From NCBI RefSeq assembly GCF_905220565.1, contig NC_059420.1, positions 1,550,001 to 1,614,000 on the forward strand: a DNA stretch of 64,000 nt. The letters run 5' to 3'. Under the pieces are notes generated by a model. The model did no database searches and was not told the origin of the DNA. It was given only the letters and a program-made list of their open reading frames with translations. Within the stretch, counting starts at the first letter, position 1, and every line of letters begins with the position of its first letter. Source of the DNA: Melitaea cinxia (lineage: Eukaryota > Arthropoda > Insecta > Lepidoptera > Nymphalidae). A program made the position numbers and the translations under genes. Below are positions 1 through 11,005 of the stretch, piece by piece.

Positions 1-965
1 TGAAAAAAAAAAAAAAACCAAAGAGAAGTTATATGAAAAAGAAAAAAATATTTTGACCCGATAATGTCAGTACCAAACCTACAATGATAAGCTCGAGACG
101 ACCGATACAAAAAAAAGGCAAATATGTCACAAGTAATCATAGATAATTAAATTAAAACTAGACAATCTTTTGGTTAAATAACCGAAAAAAGTTTTTAAAT
201 AAGACTTTATTTAAATTGTTATTCATCGATATACTAAAACTTAAAAAAGTTGCGACATTATTTCAAAACAAATTCATTATCTTAAATAAAAAAAATAATT
301 CTTAGAAAAGTCCAAGACACTCCAGTCGCAGTATCTAACACACACAACCGCAAGCACCGCTACACGAGTACTGTGCGATTGAAACAATTATTCGTGTATG
401 TACCCGACCTTACGGAATTCCAAAATTTAAACTTTTTTTTCTTTCTCGTAACATGAAAATATTAGTGGCCAGGTTTATTTCGAATCAAAACTTACTTTTT
501 TTATTCGAAACATGAAATATAAATGGGCAGGTTTATTGGTAAATAAAACAACAAAATACAGAAATAATTTATAAGGATAATATTACATAAACTTTTTGTA
601 CGAAACTTATAAAAACCACAAATTTTTTTCATGTCTTATTTATAAATAAAGGAATTACAGGAAATTTATTATAACATGAATAAAATTAACAAGTGGCAAT
701 ATAATTCGACAAAGTTACTTGGAAATTAAAAAAATAACCTTGCGTACGATTATCTGCTTTTTTTAATAAAAAATAAATTACAGAACATTCAATGTTTAGT
801 CAAAAACTTAAAACTTGTACCTACGTACGCGTTAATACCTTTGTTATATTTTACGAGCGTTTAAAAAGTTAGCGGACGTAAAAGCGCGGGAAAATTGTTT
901 TCAATGAAAAAATATAAAGTTTTATTTTGTTGGCGTCTTTTTTTATATGATTGACTAAATTCGAT
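1..965. other. AT-rich stretch, no gene seen
   Basis: Very AT-rich sequence with many short A and T runs. I see no coding signal, RNA gene or recognisable repeat. Confidence 0.6.
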
Positions 966-970
966 ATTTG

Positions 971-993
971 ATGATGATGATGATGATGATGAT
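971..993. repeat. (ATG)n microsatellite
   Basis: Seven to eight uninterrupted ATG units. The same triplet forms the 3' tail of family A elements, so this may be the only remnant of one. Confidence 0.9.
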
Positions 994-1127
994 TTTATTT
1001 ACCTACATTAATATTTTAATAAATGCGCGACTGTTATTTTACGAACAAAGAAAATAAATTAAAAAGTATTTTTTTTTTAAGTTTTACTATAAAAAGCAAG
1101 CAATGTAATTATTATAAATAAAATAAA

Positions 1128-1345
1128 TAACCGCTTCACTCTCAACGGCCCCCAAAAGTATTTTGTCCTGTAACCGGGGTCCTCCTGGGGTCCGGAAACA
1201 CACAATACACAAGCACAAACGCCACACCACGACCACGACGAACATCCATATGGCCAATACAAATGTCTGTCGTGTGCGGGGATCGAGCTCGCGACCGCTA
1301 GCGCAACAGCCAGTGCTGTGACCGCTGCGCTAACGCGTCGTCAAC
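1128..1345 (-). mobile_element. SINE B variant (B2), antisense
   Basis: On the minus strand a tRNA-like head at the high-coordinate end (GCGTTAGCGCAGCGGTCACA, then a B-box-like region) is followed by a body with GTATTGTGTGTTTCCGGACC and a tail near AATAAA. The body after the head differs from standard B copies but matches 29310-29545, 43318-43450 and 63722-63818. Confidence 0.75.
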
Positions 1346-1429
1346 TTGGGAACAGACGTACGTACTTAGTTGAAGACTGAAGTTTAAATTCTTAGCTCTG
1401 GAGTTTCATGATGGTCGATGCAGTTTCTA

Positions 1430-1700
1430 TTTTTAACCAACTTCAAACAAATAGAGGTTCTCAATTCCACAACACCTTTTTTTATGTGTTGTAACATCTG
1501 TTATATTTCTGAACCTGGCTGAAAGCTGGTACTTGACGTGTGGTCTCATTTCAATTTGATCAAGATTTGGTAAGTAGTTTTGAGTTACTTCAAATAATGT
1601 GTATTTAATTAACTACTTCCTCGCCCACTACCTACGTTGTTATTCGATGTAGTTGAAGTCGGTTTTATTTTCGCTAGCGTGCGAAGTGCAAACACAATTA
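1430..1700 (-). mobile_element. Family F repeat, antisense
   Basis: Begins with AACCAACTTCAAA and ends with a TTGAAGTCGG-like region and GTGCAAACACAATTATT, as in other F copies. The internal part is strongly diverged. Confidence 0.75.
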
Positions 1701-1759
1701 TTGTATTACTAGCGACCTCCATATATATTTACAAGATAAGTAATCACCAACATATCATA

Positions 1760-1865
1760 TACTAAAACCTTCTCCGAAACACTCTGCGTCGTATGTTATA
1801 AGTATTATACCGATCGGTTCAGTAGTTTTCGCAGTATAGCCGAACAAAAAACCGGCTCCCGGTCA
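1760..1865 (-). mobile_element. Decayed CTAG-type fragment
   Basis: Contains CGATCGGTTCAGTAGTTTTC. It matches the reverse complement of 36215-36330 over about 100 bp, so it is an interspersed repeat of unknown class. Confidence 0.55.
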
Positions 1866-1908
1866 ATTAGTATAGAAGATCGATCTTTTAAATAAATAAA
1901 TATAGTTT

Positions 1909-1972
1909 TTACAGACACGGTCGTCTGTTCCTAAGGTAGGCAACTTAATGCTTGTGTAACAGACGATTGATG
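1909..1972 (-). mobile_element. SINE E, 3' fragment
   Basis: Holds CGGTCGTCTGTTCC followed by the TTAATGCTTGTG segment, the reverse complement of the 3' end of SINE E at 5053-5263 and 34341-34562. Confidence 0.7.
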
Positions 1973-2166
1973 TAGGTCTTAAAGGCTGTGTAATGTTATG
2001 GCCTATAAGCTTTTTTAGGTCTGTGGGTTTTGATTATTATTTACTAGTTGTACTCTGCGCGCGTTGCTACACTTTGTTTGGTCGTACCAACTCAGGAACC
2101 TTTGTGGGCTCATGCACAACACTTTGCTGAAGATCTTGACATGATCAAATACAAAATAGTTATTTA

Positions 2167-2711
2167 GGGTCTGTTTCACCTATTGTGGATAAAAGTTATT
2201 TAACGGATAACGGTATCTAACAAAAGTTTTTGATATGATATTTTTTTTTCATCGACCACCACCACTTACCACAATGTTCATGAGGTATAGCTATTCGCAA
2301 TTATGAATCTAACTGTTATAGTTGATTGTGGTGAAACAGGTCCTAGGCGGAGGCACAGCAGGAAATTTCCTGCTTAAAATATGGAGCAGCCCGACTGGAG
2401 TAGAACCTCGACCTTACAGAAGTACACAGCTAAGTAATACTGCTTTCAAGCAGTGTTGTGTTCCTGTTGGTGAGTAGGGTGACCAGAACTCTTGGGGGGA
2501 GGCGATCGGGGTTAGGGTTGGCAAGTGCTTGCAATTTTTTTGGTTCTGCAGACGTCTATAAGCTACAGTAATCGCTTACCATCAGGTGACCTCCACGCTT
2601 GTTTGCCGACCTAAGTTATATAAAAAATGACTTCTTATACCTCCGGCTGTTAAAGTTTATTCGTAACTTATGTGCTGGATAAACTCTATCCACAGCCGGT
2701 AAAACAGGCCC
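2167..2711. mobile_element. PIF/Harbinger-like MITE (family H), interrupted
   Basis: The ends are inverted: GGGTCTGTTTCACC at 2167 and the complement of GGGCCTGTTTTACC at 2711, with similarity running on through TGTGGATA. Both sides are flanked by TTA (2164-2166 and 2712-2714), the target choice of PIF/Harbinger elements. There is no transposase. A family C copy (2343-2622) is inserted inside. Related pieces lie at 3709-3822 and 18768-18960. Confidence 0.7.
2343..2622 (+). mobile_element. Family C repeat, sense, nested in H
   Basis: Near-complete copy: GCACAGCAGGAAATTTCCTG palindrome at the start, TTTCAAGCAGTGTTGTGTTC in the middle, TCGCTTACCATCAGGTGA and TTTGCCGACCTA at the end. No coding capacity. 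Confidence 0.85.
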
Positions 2712-2839
2712 TTACAAAATTAAATTGAAAAGTTTTTGTTTTTCAGTGAGACATTGCTTATATTAACATGACTAGCTAACAGTGATGAGTAAAATTGGTC
2801 TTGATCTTGCAATACTGTGCTTAGACTGGTAAGGCAATT

Positions 2840-3000
2840 TTTTTTTATTGGAGAAAATCCATCATGGATGCCCTCCAGCGCCAGAGGGTTATGTCAGACT
2901 CCTCCTGACTAAAAAACCACCACGTGTGAGCAGTCGTCCGCCTGGGTGGGGCGAGATGGGGTCGCGCTAGCATTCGCCACCTCGCCCCGGAGACTAGTAA
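2840..3000. mobile_element. Probable TE fragment
   Basis: A T-run followed by TGGAGAAAATCCATCATGG and a GC-richer segment ending in CGCCACCTCGCCCC. The composition is unlike the flanks and has the look of a dispersed lepidopteran repeat. No second copy was found in the window. Confidence 0.35.
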
Positions 3001-3705
3001 GACCAAGACCACAACTGTCCAAGTCTTGGCCTTGGTCTTGCTTTGCTCATAATACTAGCTTATACACGCGATTTCTCTTGCTATAATTATTCAGTATTTA
3101 TACAATAGGTTATACATAAAGGCTATTGAAGATGTTACAAAAAAGTCATAATTTTAAGGAAGTAAAATTGATTTCGTCAAATATAAGGCATATCCCACTT
3201 TCTACTGATCCTTTTTTTTATAATGAACGGAGATTTATTACACTAACTCTAAAACAACTGTACCAAATGAAATAGAACTTAGTACGTAGATAGCTGGACA
3301 TCCAGAATAACATATAGGTGTTCTATTTTAATGAATATAGCTATTGTAATAAAATCATAACGAAATTAAGGTAGCAAATGTCTTACAAAACTGAGGGTGA
3401 ATTAACATCTTTTTTTTTGTTCTATATAGCGCATCGTACTTAAATAAGCCTAGGCGTTATAAAATCACAAACACAAATTATTATTATTATTATAATCAAG
3501 CGACGCCGGAGACAAGTGTACCATTGATTTTTCATTTGCATGTCAGAGGGAGATGGGTGGTGATATTACAACGGGTGCGAGGGAGACGGACAATGTTATT
3601 AAATAAGGGTGCGTGTCGTGAATGAGTTTGTAAGAACTGTTGTATGAAGGTCGAGTTTAACCGAACTATGACGAATTTGACCGATCTTTAACAAATTATG
3701 AATAT
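3001..3705. other. Intergenic or intronic, no gene seen
   Basis: AT-rich. It contains a fragment at 3285-3320 that resembles 10960-11000 and 37037-37075 (GATAGCTGG-A-ATCCAG). A short ATT microsatellite lies near 3480-3492. Confidence 0.45.
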
Positions 3706-3708
3706 TAG

Positions 3709-3822
3709 GGCATGTCTCACAGGTTGTGGGTAGCGCTATTTGACGCATGACGGTATCCAAGAGATAAAAATTTTGATATGTTATTCTTGTTATCATCGAA
3801 TTTTACTTTAACTGCAACTGAG
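3709..3822. mobile_element. Family H left-end fragment
   Basis: AGGGCATGTCTCACAGGTTGTGG resembles the left terminus at 2167, and GACGGTATC-AAGAGATAAAAATTTTGATATG matches its inner part. The copy is cut short by a family C insertion at 3825. Confidence 0.55.
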
Positions 3823-3824
3823 GT

Positions 3825-4095
3825 AACTGAGGTAGGGCACAGCAGGAAATTTCCTGCTCAAAATATGGAGCAGCCCGACTGGGGTAGCACCTCGACCTTA
3901 CAGAAGATCACAGCTAAATAACACTGTTTTCAAGCAGTGTTGTCTTCCTGTTGCCGAGTATGGTGACTAGAACTCCTGGGGGATGGGGTCGGCAACACGT
4001 TTGGAATGCTTCTGGTGTTGCAGACGTCTATAAGCTACGGTAACCGCTTACCGTCAGGTGAACCGTACGCTTGTTTCCCGATCTAGTTATATATA
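3825..4095 (+). mobile_element. Family C repeat, sense, full length
   Basis: Runs from AACTGAGGTAGGGCACAGCA to CCGATCTAGTTATATATA and carries all internal landmarks of the family. Confidence 0.88.
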
Positions 4096-4189
4096 TAAAA
4101 AAGAGGCCCGATAATGTATTAAATATGTATTAGGCGTCCTTTTTTTCTTTATTTATGAAGTTTTAGTTCAGGACTACGCCACTCCATAG

Positions 4190-4450
4190 GAACATCACAC
4201 ATTTACATACAAGAAATTAATGAGGTCGTCGTCGCATACCAATGTTTACAATCTTGTACAATAGTTTTGCCGGTTCTGAGAGGATACGCCAAAATTGAAT
4301 TACAACCTCCGAGCTCTTTAAAATTTTGAGTTATTTGCAGCATATCATTTCTAATATCTTCATTTCTGACACGTTCCACCATAATGTGAACTGCATCTTC
4401 AATGATGCCCGCATTCGGTACACAACGGAGATGGTACCTTTTTCATCAGG
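4190..4450 (-). pseudogene. Non-LTR retrotransposon ORF C-terminal remnant
   Basis: Minus-strand translation gives a Cys-Thr-Glu-Cys-Gly piece and then, after a one-base frameshift, Ile-Ile-Glu-Asp-Ala-Val-His-Ile-Met. This resembles the Cys/His motif (C-x2-C...H-x3-4-C) at the C-terminus of R1, I and jockey type retrotransposon polyproteins. About 60 more open residues follow, with no stop until near 4200. The final Cys is replaced by Arg. It is too short to assign a clade. Confidence 0.45.
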
Positions 4451-4704
4451 TAAGGCAACTTATTAAGTGGAATGTAGAGTGTCAAATTGTTCAATTAGCG
4501 TTATCGCTTTATGTTATATAGCCTAATTTTCATCGAGAATAAGGATACATGTACTACTTATATGATTAATATCTGGAATTGACAATCGTATTTGTTTTAT
4601 TAGAGGAACTGGCCATATTTAAACAAAAATTTATTTCATTTTCGTCGTTTTATGAAAAAACGAGAAACTGTGTGTGCGTGTGTGTGTAACTCATAGAAAT
4701 AAAT

Positions 4705-4765
4705 GATTCGTATGATTTATTTTTGTGTTACCCACACATGAGGAAATTCTAAACAATTTTTAATC
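4705..4765 (-). mobile_element. SINE D 3'-body fragment, antisense
   Basis: TTTTTGTGTTACCCACACAT and GAGGAAATTC match the 3' body of SINE D at 22545-22704 and 22860-22915. Confidence 0.6.
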
Positions 4766-4802
4766 GATTCTTTCGAATTTCCATCTATTGGTTACATCAA
4801 TC

Positions 4803-4905
4803 CATAGCTTAATTGGCTAAAGCACCGACACGGCAAGTCGGAGATGCAGGTTCGATCCCCGCTGGAACGGTCGATTTTTGATATGATATTAAAAATTGTC
4901 ATAAA
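4803..4905 (+). mobile_element. SINE D, tRNA-like head plus short body
   Basis: A tRNA-like segment (4803-4870) has an A-box-like TAGCTTAATTGGCTAAAG and a B-box GGTTCGATCCC, followed by TCGATTTTTGATATGATATT, the same body as at 22545-22704. It is not a usable tRNA: the anticodon loop lacks U33. Confidence 0.75.
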
Positions 4906-5052
4906 ATAAAGTTTCTTCACTTCATCCGAATCTAAAATCTAATTTGAAGCCTACTGCTAGATTATTAAGGATTCTATGTTAAAAAACCTTAATAGCAGGC
5001 ATTGAACCCGCGACATGTAGCCAAAAAACCGCCCAATAACACACATCACATT

Positions 5053-5263
5053 GACTAGCCCATTGGCGCAGAATGTAGTGACCCTGCTTTCTGCTCCGGT
5101 GGTTGTAGGTTCGATTCCCACCCCGAGTCTGGGTGTAATATATATTTATTTATATATGTAGAATTTATATGTATGTATATCGAAAAAAAAATGTAGCTAT
5201 ACCAGTCGGCTGTTACTTATAACACAAGCATTAAGTTGCTTACTTTAGGAACAGACGACCGAA
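5053..5263 (+). mobile_element. SINE E, sense
   Basis: tRNA-derived head with CCATTGGCGCAGAATGTAG (A-box region) and GGTTCGATTCC (B box), a body with GAGTCTGGGTGTAATATATA, and a 3' part with AAGCATTAAGTTGC and GGAACAGACGACCG. Full-length relatives are at 34341-34562 and, antisense, 58435-58650. Confidence 0.88.
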
Positions 5264-5730
5264 AAAAAAACATCATATTTAAGGCGGCAAGAATTGATAT
5301 TATCAATGACTTAAGACTAATTTTGTGTGTTAGAGAAGAATTGGAGCATAATCTGCCACGCTGCTGGACTATGAGTAGGGGAGACTGGCTACGGTTGTGA
5401 CAATTGAGGTTCGACCGCCAATAATTTTGTTAATTTACTAATTAGTTACAGTTAGGCAACATGTATAGACATGCATCGCGCTTCTTTTTTCTCTTACACT
5501 CTTCCCCGCATTCCGTATAGTTTCGCGGTTATAACGACTGTCACTACCGTACCCTGGCACAACCGTACCCAGTCTACCCTAGAGGTATATTGTCCTACCG
5601 AATATAATGATCATTATTGGTGTCAATGATGATATCCAGGATGGACAACTTTATATACTCTCTTAGGCAAGGTGGGGATACCTATAAAAATAAAAATATT
5701 TCTACAAAATTATTCATCCTGGGTTACAGT
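5264..5730. other. No gene seen
   Basis: Mixed composition with no long open frame and no second copy in this window. A tRNA-like trace (GAGGTTCGACCGCC near 5407) may be the B box of a decayed SINE. Confidence 0.4.
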
Positions 5731-5734
5731 TGAA

Positions 5735-5912
5735 GCCACAACTGCCATAGGAATTATAACACCTCAAAAAAAGAATACCTTCACAACACTGCAGGAAAGC
5801 AGTATTATTTAGCAGTGATCTTCTGCACGATCGAGGTACTTCCCCAGTCGGGCGTTTCCAGATTTTTTTAAGTAGGATAATTCCTGCTGATCCCTACCTC
5901 AGTTTAATTACA
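5735..5912 (-). mobile_element. Family C repeat, antisense, truncated
   Basis: GCAGTATTATTTAGCAGTGA, CCCCAGTCGGGC and CCCTACCTCAGTT identify a diverged antisense copy lacking its 3' third. Confidence 0.78.
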
Positions 5913-6346
5913 TACGGAATCGGCGGTAGTTTAAAATTCTAATTTTTTAAACGATTCGAAGGTAGTTTTGAAGCAGAAAGTAGTTTCTAAGGAAGTTATT
6001 TTTTATTTCGATGTTTGGAAACGGTTTCTAGTTCAAGTCTCCTATTACAATGGAATAATTCTCTTTTTGTATATTCGCTATTGTCCTGAGACAAGGTTTA
6101 CATAAAACAAAAAAGAATTGAAATCAATATAACGACATTCAATTATAAGAGATTCGAGAAAAAAATAGGTTGTATAAAGTATGACGGACAGTGAGTTTGG
6201 TATAAGGATATGGTAGATTACGAGAATGGCCACAGGTTACCTTTTTAGGGGAGGGGGCTTTAGCTACTGATGCCTACTTGAATTAAGATTGTATACAAGC
6301 GAAATGTGGGGTATAATCTAGTATACAAAATAATATAGTTTTTACT

Positions 6347-6545
6347 AGCTGACCTGGCGAACTTCGTATCACCTTATTTTTTTCTGAAATATAATAATAA
6401 CATAATATATCAAAATAAAATATAGCCTATCTTTTAAGTTGGATCGAACTGCACATGGTGTGCGAATTTTATTATAATCGGTTAAGTGGTTTAGGAGTCC
6501 ATTGAGGACAAACATTGTGACACGAGATTTATATATATTAAGATA
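6347..6545 (+). mobile_element. Family G (CTAG-type) remnant
   Basis: Starts CTAGCTGACCTGGCGAACTT and ends near GACACGAGATTTATATATAT. The same family occurs at 19464-19760, 31238-31625 and 59697-59880. The CTAG terminus suggests a non-autonomous Helitron-like element, but I could not verify a terminal hairpin. Confidence 0.6.
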
Positions 6546-7067
6546 TAATAAATATGAAAGTTAATTATGTACAATGGTTGAGCTCGTACCTATATTTAGG
6601 TATGAATACTTAAAACCGAGGGGCGGGCGGGCGGCCACCCCCTAAACGACGCTGCTCTCCTGGTACCTCGAGGTTTTTATGTCGATATGTTTTGCACATT
6701 TTTTATTTATTTATTCATTATTATTCATTAATAAATTAATCATTATGTTATTAATTATTTATTTTATTATTCTATTTTAAGTGTATATATACAGTGTACC
6801 TATATACACTGCAATAGATATCTATGAGAACCTAAAGTGATTTCAAACTTAAAAAAAAAAATCGGCTAGTATTGCTTCAGTCGTTCCCGAGTTTTGAGCT
6901 TAGCAACAAAAGCAATAAATTTTTATTCATAAAGAAAATAGTAAACTCCGATAGCTCCAGCTCCCCTACACACTAAGTTTGATCGCAATAAAGTCCGACA
7001 GATTTTGCGTTAGACTAACAAGCATCTTAACTTTCGAATCTACAATAATTGTTGGACAAGTTTCATC
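6546..7067. other. Mostly unassigned, with a G-type fragment
   Basis: 6600-6660 is a short GC-rich patch. 6835-6935 holds TCGTTCCCGAGTTTTGAGCT and TTAGCAACAAAAGC, matching the 3' part of family G at 19690-19740. No gene seen. Confidence 0.45.
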
Positions 7068-7270
7068 TTATATATAAATTCTCGTGTCCCAATGTTAGTT
7101 AGAATACTGTTAAGAAACGGCTGGACCGATTTTTATGAAATTTTGTGTGCATATCGGGTAGATGCCGACGAACATCTATTTTTCATATCCCTAACTTAAA
7201 GCGGGGGGGGGGGGGGGGATTAAGGGGGTTAATAACATATATGACAAAACAGCCTTTGCGGAGTAGCTAT
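7068..7270 (+). mobile_element. Family I (CTAG-type) remnant
   Basis: Contains TTCTCGTGTCCCAATGTTAG, TTTTGTGTGCATATCGGGTA and a 3' part resembling the GCAGAGTCAGCTAGT ends at 31912 and 58822. It includes a 16-G run at 7203-7218. Confidence 0.6.
7203..7218. repeat. Poly-G run (16 G)
   Basis: An uninterrupted run of 16 G in an AT-rich context. It is prone to slippage, and its length may vary or be a sequencing artefact. Confidence 0.9.
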
Positions 7271-7694
7271 TAGTATTTACATAAAAACCATCACGCAAAC
7301 ATATGCACTGTAATTCCATATTAAATCGAAGTTGATAAAACAAATAAATCAATAAAAAAATTTAAAAATTTTATACAATCATATCGTCTCTCAAAGAACT
7401 ACATAAATTCCAGCGGTTACCAAAGTTTACCACTTGATAAATAAAGTCCACTTTAGGAAACTTATTTAAAAGTCAGGAAGCACTTTAAAAGCTAAACAAA
7501 ATTAATTATCACGAATATTATAATTTCTTTTATTTTATTTCGTTTTTTTTTGTTCGTTTTTGTCAGAAAAAGTTTGTATGAAAAACAATTTAAAAAAAAA
7601 TTGACAGTTATAGAGACTGCCGATAGAAGTGAAAACTTAGAACTTATAGTACTAAAATTTGAAATTTCATAATGTTTGTATTTATTATGTGTAT

Positions 7695-8003
7695 CATCAT
7701 CATCATTACAGCCTATACAGTCCACTGCTGGACATAGGCCTCCACAAGTTCGCGCCAAAAATGCGTGAACTCATGTGTGTTGCCCATAGTCACCACGCTG
7801 GGCAGGCGGGTTGGTGACCGCAGGGCTGGCTTCGGCCTGTGTATTTCAAAGCCAGCAGTTGGATGGTTATCCCGCCACCGGTCGGCTTTTTAAGTTCCAA
7901 GGTGGTAGCGGAACCGTGTTATCCCTCAGTCGCCTCTTACGACACACACGGGAAGAGAGGGGGTGGCCATATTCTTTGGTACCGTAGCCACACAGTACTA
8001 TTG
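7695..8003 (-). mobile_element. Family A retroelement with target duplication
   Basis: The antisense tail (CATCATCATCATTACAG) lies at the low-coordinate end, followed by the tract conserved in all A copies (TAGTCACCACGCTGGGCAGG, CGGCTTTTTAAGTTCC, GAGAGGGGGTGG). It is flanked by a 12-bp duplication TATTATGTGTAT (7683-7694 and 8004-8015), which marks it as a retrotransposed unit. Confidence 0.9.
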
Positions 8004-8275
8004 TATTATGTGTATAATGTTGCACAATATGTCAGCTGTATATCTATAAGCATGTCGGTGACGCGACCGCACGAGATGTCACCACCCAAAAAGCGTCTAA
8101 CGCGCACAGCTAACAATCTATAAGATTTTCCCCTATCAAAGTGTGTCCAAAGCGGCTAAAAAAGTTTTCACTATAAAAATATATTCAATAAAAAACAATA
8201 TTACATTAGGAAATTCACCGGTTTAGCGAGTATTATACAAATAACACGACATCTCCCACGCAGGATTTTTTTTTA

Positions 8276-8531
8276 TACAACTAGATCGACGTACAAGCGT
8301 ACGACCCACCTGATGGTAAGCGATTATCGTAGCTTATTGATGCCTACAGCAATAGAAACATATCAAGCGCGTTGCCAAACCTATCCTCTATCCCTTACCT
8401 CTGGAAAGGAACAACACTGCTTGAAAGCAGTGTTATTTAGCTGTGCCCCTCTGTAAGGTCGAAGTACTTCCCCAGGCGGGCTGCTCCAAATTTCGACCAG
8501 GATATATCCTGCTGTACCACACCTCAGTTAA
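8276..8531 (-). mobile_element. Family C repeat, antisense
   Basis: Runs from ACAACTAGATCGACGTACAA to CCACACCTCAGTTAAAAT and includes CTGATGGTAAGCGATTATCG. Confidence 0.85.
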
Positions 8532-8568
8532 AATATGACTAAGTTTATAATGATCGAGTTATGTATTG

Positions 8569-8871
8569 TACTTGTTGCGCTGGCGGTTGCGGGTTCGATC
8601 CCCGCACATGACAAACATTTGTATTGGCCATACAGGTGTTTGCAGTGGTCTGGGTGTTTGTGCAGTCCTTGTGGGTCTCCCCACCGTGCCTCGGAGAGCA
8701 CGTTAAGCCGTCGGTCCCGGTTATCATCACCTGATGGCGATCGTTACTCATAGTAGGGTATAGTATCCACCAACCCGCATTGGAGCAGCGTGGTGGATTA
8801 AGCTCTGATCCTTCTCCTATATGGGGAAAGAGGCCTATGCCCAGTAGTGGGATATTACAGGCTGAAGCGTT
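8569..8871 (+). mobile_element. SINE B, sense, 5'-truncated, with target duplication
   Basis: The tRNA-like head survives only from GTTGCGCTGGCGGTTGCGGG with the B box GGTTCGATCCC. The body holds GTCTCCCCACCGTGCCTCGG and the tail ends GGGATATTACAGGCTGAAGC. It is flanked by a 13-bp duplication GAGTTATGTATTG (8556-8568 and 8872-8884), so the truncation occurred at insertion. Confidence 0.92.
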
Positions 8872-8884
8872 GAGTTATGTATTG

Positions 8885-9955
8885 ACGATTTTAAAACGAA
8901 TAATTAATGAACTTTGTAAAATGAAGATCCAACAGTGCATTCGAAGCTCACTAGAGTAAAAATAAAAACGAATGTGCTTTAGACCACACGACTGAAGCAA
9001 AACTTCTTTAGCTTCATCTAACTAATATATCTCTCTCAACTTCCGTTCGCCTCGCCCGATCACACTTTTCGTAACGCTCTCGTCACGCATTCACCAGGTT
9101 ACTCCCCAAGTCGAGCGTGCGTAAAGAAGTTCTACTTCAAAAATAATTTTGATTTGGTTTAAATAATGTGACCTTTAAGTGTCCCACAGCTGGGAAAAAG
9201 ATCTCTTCAGTGAAAGATTAAGACATAGGGGTTTATGTCACAAGTGGTTTCATCGCTGTTAATATCAAAATAGACTGTTCCGTTAGCCCAGTTGACAGTG
9301 AAATTGTTTTCCACTCCGGTATGGGTTCCGTTACCGCTTCGAGTTCAAACGTCAAATTAATTATTATCAGGTTGTGATTAGAAATATCCGACTGAATACA
9401 CCAGGTGTCATAATAATAAAAAAATACATATTACCCTTTCAGATATTTTATCAGGAACCGGTGAAGCAGGCCCTGTTTTCAGCTTTCGAATACAAGTATC
9501 TGACTAATAAAGTGGACTTTGATATTTAAAAAAAGAAAAACATAACACACTTTATCCACTTGATACAGCTATACGTAAGATAGCATTATGAACAACCAGT
9601 GGAAAGGCCCTTCATTAGTTGTTGCCTGAGCTTAGTTTGAAATTTTGGTGGGTCGCCGATCCGGAATTTTTCCGAATTATCAGGGCCTTCCTGAAAATAG
9701 CGTCTCCTAGGTCAATATTATTAGAAATCGTTTTGAAAACGATACAAAAGTGCTTTTAATTTGATTTCAATAATTATCCCAACAGCGGGCGGTGGTCTAC
9801 ACTTTGGGCGACGCTGTTCTATGCAGTTAATATTAGTCATTATCTGATTCACTAAACTTCGCAGCGGTTCTTCTTATTTAAGACGAATAGCCATTCAGAT
9901 GAATCATATAAAAATCAAAACCTAAGTATTAACATTTATTATATCTTTTTCATAT
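8885..9955. other. No gene seen; traces of repeats
   Basis: A tRNA-like trace lies at 9280-9350 (TTAGCCCAGTTGACAGTG, then TTCGAGTTCAAAC). Near 9462-9478 and 9600-9615 are end-like motifs of family H (GGTGAAGCAGGCCCT and AAAGGCCCTT). No coding signal. Confidence 0.4.
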
Positions 9956-9957
9956 AG

Positions 9958-10452
9958 GTAAAATTGTTTGCTGGCAAACGAAAATAAAAAAACGACTTCA
10001 GTTACATCGACAAGTAATACAACGTAGGTAGACGAAAAAATAGTCCAGTAAATACGTATTATCAAAGATTACTCGAAAAGTTGTAATCAGATCTCGATGA
10101 AATTTAAATGTGACCACATGATAAACATCGGCTTTCGATTAAATTAAAAATCATCAAAATCGGTACACCCAGTAAAAAGTTATGCGGATTTTCGAGTTTC
10201 CCTCGATTTCTCTGGGATCCCATCATCAGATCCTGGTTTCCTTATCATAGTACCACACATAGGATATCACCTTTCCAACAAAAAAAGAATTATCAAAATC
10301 GGTTCATAAACGACGAACATACATAAAAATATATATATATACGGTCGATTTGAGTAACTTCCTCCTTTTTTGAAGTCGGTTAAAAATATATATACGATCG
10401 AATTGCCTTCTTGCCAAAAACCTCCTCCTTTTTTGAAGTCGGTTAAAAATAA
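9958..10452 (+). mobile_element. Family F repeat, sense, with doubled 3' end
   Basis: Starts with the GCAAACGAAAATAAAAAAAC segment and ACTTCAGTTACATCGACAAG, includes CCCTCGATTTCTCTGGGATC and ends in TTTTTTGAAGTCGGTTAAAA. The terminal 65-70 bp are present twice in tandem (near 10340-10385 and 10400-10452). Confidence 0.85.
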
Positions 10453-10737
10453 CAGTAAAATATAGAATAATTCTAGCCTGAGTGAAATAAGTGTCCATCT
10501 TAAAGCCAGTTCAACTTGTTGACAATATCTCTGATAGCTTATCAGTAAATAACGTGCGAGACAAAATTTTCCTATTGAGAAAATAACGATAATTTTTTTT
10601 CATTATGATGATTAATGCATGATTTAATTAAACTAATTAATTGACTTGTTTACAATCCTATTAATTATATGAATGAGAAATTTGTGAAAATGTTTTGATA
10701 ATTGTTACTCTTTCTTATATAAACTAAATTAATTTTA

Positions 10738-10997
10738 ACTAGCGAGCCGCCCCGGCTTCGCACGGGTGCAATGCTATCAGCATTATCAACTATCTATAAA
10801 CAACAAAAGATACCTTAGAAACCTTTTAAATTACCAGTGTTTTTCTACCATATCATGCATTTGAGTTGAATCACTATATTTAAAAAAAAAAACCGTATCA
10901 AAATCCGCATACAGAGAGCGGGAAGCGATTTTTTTTTAACTATGTATTGATGATACTCGGTACATAGATAGCTAGGAATCCTGTATAACATATAAGC
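10738..10997 (+). mobile_element. CTAG-type remnant
   Basis: Begins CTAGCGAGCCGCCCCGGCTT CGCACGGGTGCAATGCT, a widespread kind of lepidopteran element start. The 3' part GATAGCTAGGAATCCTGTAT recurs at 3285-3320 and 37037-37075. Confidence 0.55.
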
Positions 10998-11005
10998 TTT
11001 TATAT

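Noticed and set aside
4803..4870. tRNA gene
   Set aside because: The anticodon loop is not canonical (no U33) and the same sequence plus body recurs at 22545-22704, so it is a SINE head.
7492..7758. 88-codon minus-strand frame ending in a Lys/Asn-rich tail
   Set aside because: It starts in the family A tail (translation of the ATG repeat) and continues through AT-rich noncoding DNA.
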